The position numbers were made by a program, and so were the translations under genes. A model generated the notes under the pieces. It did no database searches, was not told the DNA's origin, and was given only the letters and a program-made list of their open reading frames with translations. From Archilochus colubris (Eukaryota; Chordata; Aves; Apodiformes; Trochilidae): DNA of 64,000 bases. Where the stretch lies: assembly GCA_023079485.1 (NCBI GenBank), contig CM041085.1:91027115-91091114 (forward strand), given 5' to 3'. Positions 13,824 to 26,118 of the stretch are shown piece after piece. Position 1 is the stretch's first letter. Each line of letters opens with the position of its first letter.

Positions 13824-14569
13824 ATGAAGGGCAAGTGCTGAATCCTGCACCTGGGATGGGGCAACCCTGGTGGTAAGTATAGACTGGGAAACTAGTAGCT
13901 GGAGAGCAGCGTGGCAGAGAGGGACCTGGGGGTTCTGTTTGATGGCAAACTTAGAATGAACCAGCAGTTGTCCCTGGCAGCCAGGAGGGCTAACCATGTC
14001 CATGGGGTACATCAAGCACAGTGTTTCACTCTACTCTGCAGTGGTAGAGTAGAACGGAACGTACCTTGTGTGCTGTGTGCACTTTTGAGCACAACAGTAT
14101 AGAAAAGACATCAAGCTATTTGAAAGCATCCAAAGGAGAGCCACAAGGTGGGTAGAGGCATGACATATGAGAAGCAGCTGAGGTCACCTGGATTGTTCCA
14201 TTTGAAAAAGAGGAGGCTGAGGGGTGACCTCATTGCATTATACAGCTTCATCATGAGGGGAAGAGTTGAGACTGTTATTGATCTCTTAATTCCTGTGACC
14301 AAAGACAGGACTCAGGGAAATGGTAGGAAGCTGAATCAGGGGAGGTGAAGGTTAGATATCAGGAAAAGGTTTTTCACCCAGAGGGCAGTTGAGCACTCAA
14401 CAAGCTCTCCAGGGAAGTGGTCACAGCCCCAGCCTGCCTGAGTTCAAGAACCATTTGGATGATGCTCTCAGGAGGATGGTGTAATTCCCTGTGCCCTACA
14501 AAGGGACAGGAGTTGGACTTGATGATCCTGATGGGTCCCTTCCAAGTCAATCTATCTATGATTCTATGA
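13824..14569 (+). mobile_element. CR1 LINE, 5'-truncated, with decayed end of ORF2 and full 3' UTR
   Basis: A CR1 copy starting within the C-terminal part of the reverse-transcriptase ORF (ORF2) and running to a TCTATGATTCTATG terminus. The translated remnant shows family-typical pieces: ERDLGVLFDG and QQLSLAARRANHV near 13911-14000, then LKKRRLRGDLIALYSF near 14200-14250, the two parts now in different frames. The 3' UTR core (GGACTTGATGATCCTGATGGG...) lies at 14515-14545. It belongs to the same subfamily as the copy at 51785-52736: both share the GGGCAACCCTGGTGGTAA block and the GTGACCAAAGACAGGACT block. It lacks the RT catalytic domain and is dead. Confidence 0.96.
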
Positions 14570-17500
14570 AAATCTCCAACCCTCATCCTCACATAGATTT
14601 CAGGAAATTTCTGTCAAAATTCTATCAGCAAAGTGCTATCAAGATTCTAAAATTATTACACTGCCTTTTGCCGCTTGAATATTCGATGTCCTGGTGGTCA
14701 TAATCACTTAACGTGTCCCTGATTAGCTGTTATCTGTTACATGATGAAGTGCAACACTATTGCAATTCATCTGTCAGTAGAAAGCATCAATTGAAATGGA
14801 ATTCCTTCATAACAGATCAACTTTTAAGATTAAAAGCAGTCTCTTGTCATTTAAAAAAAAGGTTTTATGTAAGAGGAAGATAGAGATAGTATTTGTGATA
14901 ACATTACCTGAGTGTTTATCTACCTATTCAGTGAGGAAAAATTCAGTAGTTTTGCTTGAATACCAAAGGGGAACAGATATATGTGAACTGAGTTTACCCA
15001 ATGGTTTTCATCAATTAATGGTAAAAAGTATGATCATCAAGGATTATTATCTAAAAGGTGTTTTGATTTCTAAATGTCTGTAAAACATACGAGAATTGTT
15101 GCTCACACTGTCAGAAAGTTTTTGCTTCTTTCTTGCCAGATGATGAAGAGTCCTCTTGGTATGCAGCTTTCTGTCCATGATGAGTTCTTCAAGTGAATCG
15201 AAACAGAAATTGCTGCATAGAGAGTTTGAAACAGGCTCTCAGGGAGCCATCCATTAATGAGGAAATCTTTATTTCATTCCAACAGTGTCAAGATGCAGAT
15301 GAACCCATCTTTTGACTTTGCAGAGACAAGGTGTTCTGACAGAGGGGCTCTTGGCAGGTGTTTGTAGGTCCCAGTTCAGAGGCAAAGCCAACTATCACTT
15401 TCTCCCAAAGCCTTGCAAGTGGTCCCCCTTTTAGAAGGCCATGCAGTATATAGTCCTTATAAAAGCACCACAAGAATCCAAATGATAAATGGATGTTCTT
15501 TCAATCTGTAATTAAAACTTATATCAGCTGTAAGGGCAGAAATATAGGTTTTAAACTGGACTCAAATTGCTTTAAGCAAAGAGACATTTGAAAGCAACAT
15601 GAGCAGACTGAAGGTTCAAAAAAAAAAAAAAACAGCTACCAGCTTCTGTAATCCCTGGAGTGCTGCAGAGAACAAAAGAGCCTCTGCCATTGAATTTCGC
15701 CTGCAGAAAGTCACTGCAGCCTGCAGTGGCTGGATGTGTGGAAAGCACATATTTTTAAATGAGCTTTAGGATCTGAGTAGGATAGAATAAAAACATGAAA
15801 AAAGGTTGATATTTCAAAGAATATGGAAGTCTACCAGTGCTGCTGAATGCAGCTTGAATTACAAAGCTGTAGAGTTTTGCCCTGGCAGGATTCAGCTCTA
15901 CGAATGCTTAATCAGTCACCCTAACAATAGGATAAGGCTGTGAAAGGCTTTGCTTGCTCACTGGAGTATGTTGTTGGTATTATTCTGTAATGATACAACA
16001 GATTTTATAGAAAAATTGTGCTGCAAAAGCAATTGGTCTCATTTTCACCTTTAAAAAAACCTGCATAGTAATTAACTTCACAGCAGTTTCATTTAGCAAA
16101 GTAACACAGTACATAGAATAAAATATTCATTAATAATTGACTATGAAAACTGTAGTTAAACTGTGCTCAGCATATGTAATAGCTAACAGCTAAAAGAATA
16201 CAGAGGGCATGGTTCTTGACAAGAACAAAATATTTCAATCCGATAGTGTTTAAGAGCAAATAACAGGGAAACTGCAAAGGGCCCACTGAAAAAAAAGGAA
16301 TGCAGAGAATGTAGAGAGTACTTTGTGCAAAATTTTAACTTATAATACAGAATACTTCTGAGAATGAGATCATTGACAATTTCTGCAAACCAAGGTAATG
16401 TAATATTTCTTCTAAAGATTTACAAGTGATAGCCAATGGTCTCTTCTCAGTGAAAATGACTTAAAATGCAAGGAAACAAAACTATGTTACATGTAACAAA
16501 ACCTAACAGCAACCTGTGATGACATATAAAGTCAAATCTCTGATAAGTGTACATTGAATTGAGTCTTTTGTTTCCATGTGGAAGCTCTGGTCTTCTTTTA
16601 CATTGTCTTTCCACAGCTCCTTAATTCCAGTTTGCTATTCCTTAATGGCAAACAAAACAGTGCTACTTAACCATGTTTACTGTGATGTGGTGCATTATCT
16701 TTCTCTCCTTTCTTTCTTTACATGTATCAAAATTTGCTAGCTTTTCTGCCTGAAAGAGAGCTTGAAAGCTCAATGGAGCAACTGTCTAATGCTTCAGCTT
16801 TCATATGCTAAATGCCAGCAGAACCTTTTAGGCAGAAAAGAAAACAAGGGTAGTACTTTTTCCCAAGCTGTTTTCTTTTCCACTGTGCACCTCACCTTTC
16901 ATAATTATTCTAGCCATGCAGACTGGTTTATGCTGGAGAATAAACCAGAAGAGAATTGATATGTTCTTTTCAAAAATAAGTAGTAGAAACCAGCATGTGA
17001 ATACTCCAGAATGCAGAAATACATTTAAGCAAGATAAAAGCACGCTTTTAAAGCTGTTAGCTATTTTCTCCCAAGTGATAAGATTTTCCGAGACATGACT
17101 CTGAATCCAAGCTCAAGCTTTCTTTGAAGCTTCAGTGCATTAGAAACTATGGTCCAGATTCAGACCTTTCAAAAGATAGAATGGGCAGGATTCTGGCTGA
17201 CCTTCATTACAGACACTTCATTTTGATTTTTACAGATACACTTGCTGTCTAAATTCTCCCTTGCAGCAAATACAGTCAAAATTGTCTGGAGATATACTGA
17301 GCTGAACAGCAGCAAGTTATCAATAGAGTTGACCATGCACACAGATTCTTCCTGCCGTGTCCAAAACCTGCACAGACTGGCAATATTACACACAGCCTCT
17401 AAGAGAGACATGAAATTAAATGGTAGCCTGAACATCCACTTGTATATGTTGAGAGGTGAATGACTCTCTATGGGTCCCTTGGCTGGGAGCAGAATCCAGC

Positions 17501-17739
17501 TGCCAATACCACAGTGTGTCCAAGATGCCACAGGACACCAGAGACACAGGCTGAATTGTCATGATATAGGACTCACAAGAGATCTTTACCTTCAGGAGGG
17601 GCAGTTCAAGCCTAGGCACTAAACCACTTGTAGTTAAGTAGTACCAGCTGCCATAATAAGGTAGCTGAATCCCACACTAGGTATTCACAGAGAAGGAGCA
17701 TAGACAACTAGAGGGCTTGTAGAGACCTAAATTAAAGTT
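14570..17739. other. Non-coding stretch with one short poly-A
   Basis: About 3.2 kb with no gene or recognised transposon. A 15-A run sits at 15618-15632. The ORFs around 14796-15083 and 17169-17531 have no recognisable domain. Confidence 0.55.
15618..15632. repeat. poly-A tract (15 A)
   Basis: A homopolymer run with no SINE or retrocopy body recognised upstream. Confidence 0.9.
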
Positions 17740-18350
17740 TCTTTTTTTGACTTGGACTCCAACACAGAAATAAGTAAGGTTGCAGATGACACAAAGGTGG
17801 GTGGGAGAGCTGATCTGCCTGAGGGTAGGACGGGTCTGCAGAGGGACCTGGACAGGCTGGATAGATGGGCTGAAGTCAGTAGTATAAGGCTCAACAAGGT
17901 ACTCAAGCAGGTCCAGAGAAGGGCAACAGAGCTTGTGAAGGGTCTAGAGACCAAGTCTTATGAGGAGTGTCTGAGGGAACTGGGGCTGGAGAAGAGGAGG
18001 CTGAGAGGAGACCTTATCACTCTACAGCCCTCTGAAAGGAGGTTGCAGTGAGGTGGGGGTGGTCTTCTCTGACAAGTGACAGGCAATAAACCAAGAGGAA
18101 ATTGCCTCAAGTTGTGCCAGGGGAGGTTTAGGTTGGATATTAGAAAAAAATTCTACACTGAAAGGCTTGTCAGGCACTGGAACAGAGTGCCCAAGGAAGC
18201 AGTGGAGTCATGATCCCTAGAAGTATTTAAAGACATGTATCTGGGGGGCTTAGGGACATGGTTTAGTGGTGGACTTCACAGTGTGCTACATTGTTGGTTG
18301 GACTTGATGATCTAAAGGCATTTTCCAATCAAACAATTCTATAATTCTAA
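17740..18350 (+). mobile_element. CR1 LINE with internal deletion in the RT ORF
   Basis: A CR1 copy that begins just before the RT catalytic motif. In one open frame from about 17752 to 18051 it reads ..SKVADDTKVGG.., where ADD (17782-17790) is the polymerase active-site motif of non-LTR reverse transcriptases, normally FADD in CR1. Typical downstream pieces follow (LQRDLDRLDRWAE, then VQRRATELVKGLE, then LRELGLEKRRLRGDLITL). At about 17899-17903 the frame jumps from LNKV to LKQVQRRA, skipping roughly 100 or more codons that other CR1 copies carry. The 3' UTR then runs to an ATTCTATAATTCTA terminus. The frame has survived through the deletion, but the element is truncated at both functional ends and inactive. 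Confidence 0.96.
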
Positions 18351-18582
18351 ATGTGTATGTGAAACCCAACTTCCTGACGTTTCAAACAAGCTCAAAGGGT
18401 TCTCATTCACACTATACACTTATTACCGGAGTCCCAAATAAACAGCCAAAGATTCACACTGAAGAAATTTAAACCCTAAATTCCAAATTTCTCTCTTGCC
18501 TTCATGCTAAGTGTGTATCCTATCAAAAAGAATGATCTCTATCCCCATCTGTGCATGTGCTCTCCCCAAGCATATCTTTACC

Positions 18583-18599
18583 TTTTTTTTTTTTTTTTT
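18583..18599. repeat. poly-T tract (17 T)
   Basis: A homopolymer run in AT-rich sequence with no attached retroelement visible. Confidence 0.9.
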
Positions 18600-19215
18600 A
18601 CAGTGATATTATTCTCATTAGAAATAAAAACATCCTTTTTATTCCCCATGGTTGTTTCAAAGCTTCCAACTGTAAGAAGAGAAAAAAAAGTAATTTCTAC
18701 AATCATGTAGTAAAAAATCCGTTTTGCTTACTGAAAACAGAAATTTCATAACTGGCATTGAAAGGACAAAGTCGATAGAAATCCTTCATCAAACAGCATT
18801 TCCTGTTGCAAGGGCAGAAAGTATTTTATATATAGGCATGTATAAATGTTCCATGTGATCATTATAATCACATTCTCCCGTTGGTCTTGCAAATCAAACT
18901 GAAAAAATAAGAAAAAAAATTACAAAATTCACTAAAGGAAACACAAATATGCACTGCTTTATAGGGTTTCTAGGAACTCACATAATCAGTCATTTTTCAC
19001 CACATAGTCTGGTTACATTTTCAAATATAAATAAATAATACAAGAGATGAGTGCTGTCTAGGTCAGAGTCACTTTTAATAGCAGCAGAAGAGAAGCTCTT
19101 TAATAGTGCACTCAATATACAATCATTTTTTATAGTAAATGAGAGATAAATTTCCTGCTGGGGCCAGGGGATGGATGTAGATAACCTGGTTCATCATTAC
19201 ACTATTAACTAGAGT

Positions 19216-19267
19216 CTTTATTCTCAGAAATGATCTACAATCCTTATTCTCAGAAATTATCTACAGT
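19216..19267. repeat. 26-bp tandem duplication, two copies
   Basis: The segment TTATTCTCAGAAATGATCTACA is followed 26 bases later by a copy with one change (G to T in GATCTACA). A recent local duplication by slippage is the simplest explanation. Confidence 0.88.
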
Positions 19268-19703
19268 TTTTTGAAGGCTATAAGTAGCCTGGACATCTCT
19301 CACTTTCTAAAGAAAATTATTGTTTCATAAGAATAACAGAATAAAGGAATAATTTGCCTTTTTAAGATATCCATCACCTTTTCTAAGTTATCATCAGATT
19401 ACCATTCCATAAGAAAATGAAAAAAACCCACACAAACTTTTCATAAAGCAAATCGTTGAAAAATAGAAAGACTAGAAGTGAAAGAGCCAGTTGTAGTTTG
19501 CTGCTTTTACAGCTTACTGACAAGAGAAAATTTTTGTTACACAGTAAACAGTTCCCAGAAATATTCAGGTGATCTTAATATCACCTAAACCCCATATAAT
19601 GGCACAAATCAACAGCAGACCAATGAAGAGTCCAGGAAAATCAAAACTGAAAACATTAGGTTTCTAAGCAATGACAAACACTTGGATTTCATCCAGCTGA
19701 AGG

Positions 19704-19803
19704 CAGAGTCACAGAGTCACAGAAAGTTACAGGTTGGAAGGGACCTCAAAAGATCATCAAGTCCAACCCCCCTGCCAGAGCAGGGTCATCTCCAGCAGGT
19801 GGA
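19704..19803 (-). mobile_element. CR1 LINE 3' end fragment
   Basis: On the minus strand this is the terminal ~100 bases of CR1: the CCTGCTGGAGATGACCCTGCTC segment, then the GGACTTGATGATCTTTTGAGGTCC core, then a tail of 8-base units (TCTGTGAC)n. The duplicated AGAGTCACAGAGTCAC on the plus strand is that tail. It is strongly 5'-truncated and non-coding. The GTGACCCTGCTCTGGCA type sequence is shared with the plus-strand copy ending at 38693, suggesting a related subfamily. Confidence 0.93.
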
Positions 19804-21504
19804 TTTATTCAGAAGGGAATATTTTACAACAATCCCACCTACTGATATCTAACATGCAAATCAGCAGGGCAAGTCTCCCATCCCAGGGGCACAACATAGT
19901 TCACACTGGCAACTCCACCAAAAATCAACAACCTGACATCAGAGGAAAATTTCCAAGTGCTGAGATAAGATCCTAATTCATGCTTAGATTTGACCAGGAC
20001 ACAATGAGGCTTTTTCTAATGAAATAATAACCCCAAAAAGCACAGTGAGATTTATTTCTTTGTCAGTGTGTTCCCTGAGCCCTTTTTTTGTCTGGGTTCT
20101 TCTTGTTCATAGTCAAACCCAACTACCATTAAATCTAAAACCTACTGTTAAAAGAAAACAATCTAATAGATTGTTAATGAAAAGAGAACAGGATAAAAGT
20201 CTACTGCATAGCCAGGGCAGACAACATGTTTAGCAGCAGAGGTGACTCATGCTGAGTGCAAATATTTATTCAGTCTCATCTAAAGATAGTGTTCATTTAT
20301 TTTCCAACTCCCAAAATGACATAATTTGCCACTTAAACAAGACAGGTGATTAAGATATTCCCAACTTCAAAAAGTTGGGGAAAAAAAAAAAGACTATCAA
20401 AGATCTGTCATCTGAAATTACCAGCTACATAAGGATTTTTGCTAGCATTTCAATTGTTGCAGTGATACTTTACAAAGAGATTTTTTGGGTAGATTTTTAA
20501 ACCTCTGGTCTTAAATGCAGCAAATTTTCTTTGAACTTCACATAAAAGAAAATCACATTTACAGACTGAATGGGGCTCTTCAGATTCAATGATTCCTCCT
20601 ATACAAAAATCAGATCCCATACAACAGTATTTAGATATATCTTCAGGCTCATTTCTTTATACTTTCCAGTAACACAAATTTTAATTTTCTCTATCAAGCA
20701 ACACAGTCTATAAATAAGTAACTGTATGAAATCCATTATGACCTCAGGTTGAAATGCATCACCACTTTCATTTGCACAAGTGCATTCTCTCTATATATAT
20801 ATGGATTTATATAATTATTTTCTCTGAGAAAAAAACAGCTGGCCTTCAGGTGTTAGGCTCTCTTGAAAATGTATTTCCATACATAAACAGATAAAATATT
20901 TTTGTGTGCATGTCCTTCCTCTCAATTTTATTTTATTGAGACCAAGGGAATAGAACATGCAATACTAAGCTCATTTCCTGTTATTTTTCCCTCTTAAAAA
21001 AAAAGGTTTGTTTATTCTCAGTGCTATAGCTACTCAGCACAGTACATACATCCTTTATGGATGTTACTATACCTTGAAAAAAAGATGATGGGGTTTTAGC
21101 TTATCAAATGTCATTCAAAAATAACTCAGCATACAAATAACCTCTTACTGTCTACCTGCATCACTGGAAAGTCTGTGTCCTATGCAAATGGAGAGACTTA
21201 AACCAAAAGAACTAAACCTAGCATCTTCAAAGCCAAGCAACTAACCATTAATCAAAGTTATTTGATATTCAGAACCTAAAGAAGCCCACTGTACAAGGAG
21301 GTGAACACCCTGCTACACAAACATGAGGCCCATTTCTGTTCTGTTAACAAAGCCCCTCCTAATGCTCTTGAGACCAGATTTCTTGATTCATCAGAGGCAA
21401 GGCAGGATAACAGCAGCAATTTTGGATTTCTCACCACCTGTATGCAAAGACAGAGGTATTTATTGGTATACAGAGTATTTTCCTAGGATACAGGATATGG
21501 AGGC
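19804..21504. other. Non-coding stretch, nothing recognised
   Basis: No gene or interspersed repeat was identified. There is a short TA-repeat near 20792-20801. ORFs up to about 80 codons carry no recognisable motif. Confidence 0.55.
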
Positions 21505-21808
21505 CAGAGAGGAACTTTTCATAAGAGTTTCTAGAAACTGGACTAGAGGAAATGTTTTCTAACTGAAGGAGAATAGATTTAGACTGGATTTTAGGAAAAA
21601 GTTCTTCTACGTGAGGGTTTTGAGACTGGAACAGATTGCCCAGATCTGAGCTGTGGATGGACCCTCCCCAGAAGTGTTCAAGGCCAGGTTGTGTGAGGCC
21701 TTGAGGAACTTTGTCTAGTTGACAGGCATCCCTGCCCATGGCAGGGAGGCTGGAGTACATGATCACTAAGGTCCTTTCCAACCTAAACCATTCTATGATT
21801 CTATAATA
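21505..21808 (+). mobile_element. CR1 LINE 3' UTR fragment
   Basis: About 300 bases of CR1 3' region. It contains the GGATTTTAGGAAAAAGTTCTTC block, the GAGACTGGAACAGATTGCCC block, the GTGTTCAAGGCCAGG block and the CCTTTCCAACCTAAACCATTCTATGATTCTATA terminus. These blocks are the shared landmarks of the CR1 copies in this window. No RT coding sequence remains. The upstream boundary is uncertain because the first ~50 bases are diverged. Confidence 0.93.
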
Positions 21809-23437
21809 TTCCCTTGGCTGGCCAGATCCATATGTTTATTTAATTCTCCATGCCAGATCTGCTTTTTCTGACTAAACAGTTTCTCTTACTGCAGGTCACA
21901 TTGATGACAAACTACTGAAGCAGAAGGTGCTGCCCAGCTTTGCACAGCAGTAGCTGATTTCTGGGCAGGCACTGGCTAATCCAGCAATAAGCATTTGACA
22001 GAAACATGGTTCTGAGCAATCCGGCTTTCTCTTTGGAGACAGGCAGCACTTGACCTTTTTAACACATTTTCTCCTCCCATTCTGCTTTATGCAGAGCTGA
22101 TTATCCCCCCACCCAGATTGATGTCTGTAGGCATCTCAGGATACGCAGTACATCTGTTCTCTAAAATGGCCTAAGTATAGTCCTTTTCACACGTGAGGCT
22201 TTCAGGGAATAGGAAATGGATGATGCCACTTGGGTACTACTGAGGTGACAAGGTGAATAGTTTCAACTCTCAGCTAATACTGGAAACATGTTCCTGCCTA
22301 CTCTGTAGTCAATGCCACTTAGTGGAGATGTGCTCAGCTCAGTGGGGCCTTGCTGCAAGCATCCTACAGACAGTTCAGCAAAATGGTGCAAGTCCAAACA
22401 AGTAAGCATGCCCCTAACAGTCTGCCATTCCAGTGTCCGTGGCCTGTTGTTAGATTAGTCTAAGATATTGAGCACTTTTTAAAATAGATGGATCTGCTCA
22501 TCCCCAGTGTTGCTGTGAAAAGAACAGGAAATTTTTTTGTAGAATATGTTTTCAGTCATAATACTATTAATGTAAGAAACAAGATTGTGCTTACTCACAC
22601 CACTCAGCTTCAACGAGAAAGCAATCACGGCAGAAAGGCACGATTCTCCGGGACTTCAGAGGGTGAAGCCAATAATCTGTTCCCTTTCTTTTCCTTTTTT
22701 TTTTCTTTTTCTTAAAAGCTCTCTCAGTGATTCATCTGTTTAAAAAAATTGTTTTCCTGGATTTCTCTCCCACTATTAACCCCTTCCTGAGACCCATTAC
22801 TAGCGTGGTGTTCCTTTACCTTAAATAAACTGGTTTAATTCACTTAAATCTTAAAGTTGGTTACTTTTGCAATTTCTGCAGTGAGTATGCGCAGTGGCTA
22901 AAATTTCCTCCTAAACAAAATATAAAATAATAATAATAATGGATCATGACACCATGTATCATCCAAATGATGTCTCCTTCTCTAAGATGCAAGCACTGCT
23001 CTCTTGCTTTCTTTTTTATTACACACACACATTCTACATACAAACAGTGATTTCTCAGGTCATTCATTTTGTGCTTGGTCTCCATCCTAGTACAGTTTTA
23101 CTTGCTTTTGAAAATCTTTGACTGTGGCCCCTTGGCATAATTTTCTTTCTTCCAACAGAATCTGTGTAGCAATATTTGAAAAAGACACTTGTGGTTAATA
23201 TAATCTCATCCTCCTGCTGCATTTTGTGAGGTTTCACTTCTGCGTCTGTCCTTCTGGCTTTGTTAATAGTTTTCATATAACTCTAAACTTCCTCGTAGGA
23301 CAAGGTTTCAAGATTCCTCCTTTCTGATGTGTCATTGGTCAAGGTTATTTTACTTCAGTATTACTCTAAAGTTTTTAGATAAGCATTATGAAGCTTTTTG
23401 CTTTGCTGTTGTCCGAAGCAGATAGTGGTGAACTCTA
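21809..23437. other. Non-coding stretch with a possible splice acceptor
   Basis: No gene was identified. A splice-acceptor-like site at about 21893 precedes an 18-codon open stretch (see findings). A C+T-rich run lies at 22680-22720 and a (TAA)n run at 22927-22940. Confidence 0.5.
22927..22940. repeat. (TAA)n microsatellite, short
   Basis: About 4.5 units of the trinucleotide TAA. Confidence 0.85.
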
Positions 23438-23525
23438 TATATGAAACATGATATATATGATATATAAACATTATATATGATGTATACACATGATATGAAA
23501 CATGATATATATCATGTTTCAGGGT
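23436..23525. repeat. AT-rich repeat cluster with perfect 26-bp palindrome
   Basis: A stretch of TATATA and GATATA units holds two direct copies of TGAAACATGATATATAT. The second copy continues into its own reverse complement, giving a perfect 26-base palindrome at 23496-23521 with half-site TGAAACATGATAT. AT-rich palindromes of this kind can extrude cruciforms and are slippage-prone. No known transposon terminus is recognised. Confidence 0.93.
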
Positions 23526-26101
23526 TTTGTGTACTCAGAAGTCATAAAATAATCTGCTGATGAGGCACCTACAGAATTTGTCAACTCCAGGAATGAGACC
23601 ATCATTACCAAGACAGTTAAAGCAATAAAGAAAACAACATCATTAGAATGGTTTGGAAAAAACAAAAAGGAGTACAATTTCACAAAAAATTTCCTCATGG
23701 CACTCCACCTTTTCACTATCTAGTATTGACTCTAATATAGTTTTAGTCTTCCATCTGTCTGCATATACTATATGTAAAGCTGGAAAGAACTTACACCAAC
23801 CTAGTCAGTATTGTGGTAACACAAAGTCATCTCTGGGTGAGAGACTACTACTGGTTCCATGTCTCTGAGGCTTCCTAAGCAGAGGGTTTCTTTCTTTATC
23901 CATGCTTCAAGTGTCCTTATTGTATTCTCATATCCTGGCACCAAAAATATGTTTTATTCTACTTGGAAAAGCAGCAAACATGAAAAGGCTATTTGAGAGA
24001 CATGAAGATTTTAAAGTCTTCTACTGTTTCATGTTGTCAGCAAAGTTAAGCAAAATGTTTCTTTTATGAAGTCCTTATCTCAGGTAAAACAGCAGCTTGT
24101 AATTGTGGGGGTTTGAGGCAGAAAAGACAAAACATGACCCAGCCCATTTAAGCAATAAAAGCACCATATAGAGAACTGAAATGACTACTATATTGGATGT
24201 ATTTGTCCATCGCTGTTCATTCAATAAGGTTTGATTCATTTTACTGGCTATAAATGGGTCTTATTACTCCTCTGTTCTGCACAAATGTTATAATTTGGAG
24301 GATAACATATTGCAAACCTTAGTATCTCTGCATTCCCTTGGAGACATCCCAGGCAAACTAATGATTTTCATTTCAGACTCTCATTTCACTCTGCACTTTT
24401 CATTGCTATGAAGGCTTTGTGGTGATCACAAAATGCTTACCCAAGCAAAATAAAACTAAAATTCATCAAAGGTACACAGAAGTCTCCCTTGGAAAATGTG
24501 CATTCTTTTCAGAATTGTTGGCTTAAAGAACTGTGAATCAGTAACCCTTTTGTCCTATTTTTTTTTCTTAAGGTCCAAAAGCAAAATATTCCTTTCTTTC
24601 CAGCTAATCAAAGACAGCTTAATGTTGAATTTTAAGACAAAAATCTGTAGTATGATGTACTGTAGAACAAAATTACTCGTGTATTTCATTACATTTGCAA
24701 TTCACCCCCAAAATGGAATTAGTACTTTCGTACTTCCAATTTTTTTTCTGTTTACCAAATGTTGAATTCAGATTTCCTAACACTTTTGATGTAAAGCTGC
24801 CTTTTACATTTCAGTATTTTTAACAGCCTTTCCTTATTCATATTATAAATGCATTTTCCACCTGCATCTTTAATTGCTTCTTGTTACAAAATATTTCTAC
24901 ATTTTTAAATGTTAATTTTAAAAAATGTTATCAGTTATACATGGCAATCAATGGATATTACTATATCTTTCTTAACCCTGAAACAGTGTTTTTCTCTTAT
25001 GGCTTCAAATTTATGTCTGAATAAAGCATACAAATCTGAATAAACCTTTGACACACAAATTTGATAAAAGCAAAGACAAAGATGTAATCTAAATGAAAAA
25101 AAATTGCCTGCTCAAAACATAATGAATGTCCTTCTGGACTTTAAACAGACCTGTTAGCATAGCAGTTAATGGCTGAGATTTTAGGCATGTATTATTTCCA
25201 GGTTTGTTATTAGAAGCAATAGTAAAAATTCACAGACCAGCAACACATAAAATGGTATTACAGTCGTTAGACTAAATTGCTTCCAATCCTTATCAAAGGC
25301 AATTCAACACATACTTAACACAAAAATTGTTATTGGACACTGATATATTTTTTCTAAAATTGGGATCTATGTTCAGATAAATGATCTATGACCATGCTGC
25401 AAAACCTGCTTTAATAAGAGTTACCCCAGTACAGAAAAGCCATATTTAGACATTACACATTTCACAGAAATATGTTTATGAAGATGACTGACAAAACAAG
25501 AGGCCATAATTTAAGTGCCCAAGCTATCTTCATGTGAATCATAAATAAAAAAGCAAAAGTAAGCATAAAGAAAAAATCCCTTAAACAACATATGTGGATA
25601 TTCCTTACTATCAATGAATTAATCCATACTCTTTTTAGAACTGGTAGATTCAGAAAGAAAATCTCACAGTTTCAAAATAATATACCAAGAGTATTCAAAT
25701 GTCCTTCTTACCACGTGTCCTTCAGCACATTTATGACAGAAGGGAGAGTCACTTTAGTAAACAGTGATCAAAGAAAGGAGAAAGCAGCAAGTGTTCTGAA
25801 CAAAATTGGTCATTAAAACCACTACTGAAAATACTTTGTTTTCCCTCCAGTGTAAAATGTTACTCCTTAAATATGCTGTCTTTGAGGCAGCACAATTTGT
25901 AAAGCCCATACACAGTAATTTGCTTGGCAGTCAAAATTTAGTGACCCATTAAAGACTTATCTTTAGGCACCAGTTCCCTGAACCCATCAATCAGAGCTAA
26001 AGCAATAAAAGCTTGCTGAGGGCAAAAGCTTTAGGGCATGTTTTCAGAAGAGCTTAGCACCTTCAGCTGTCAAAGTCATAACTACAGATATCCAAAACAA
26101 T

Positions 26102-26118
26102 AAACAAACAAACAAACA
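26102..26118. repeat. (CAAA)n microsatellite, short
   Basis: Four units of AAAC/CAAA in an A-rich context. Confidence 0.85.

Larger units (their letters stand above)
18351..19703. other. Non-coding stretch with poly-T and a 26-bp duplication
   Basis: No gene was recognised. It contains a 17-T run (18583-18599) and a 26-bp tandem duplication (19216-19267). Overlapping ORFs at 18504-18751 span the T run and are artefacts. Confidence 0.55.

Noticed and set aside
13725..14015. 96-codon minus-strand ORF
   Set aside because: Antisense to the CR1 at 13824-14569. It reads similar words to the antisense ORF at 51.9-52.5 kb only because both overlie the same CR1 subfamily.
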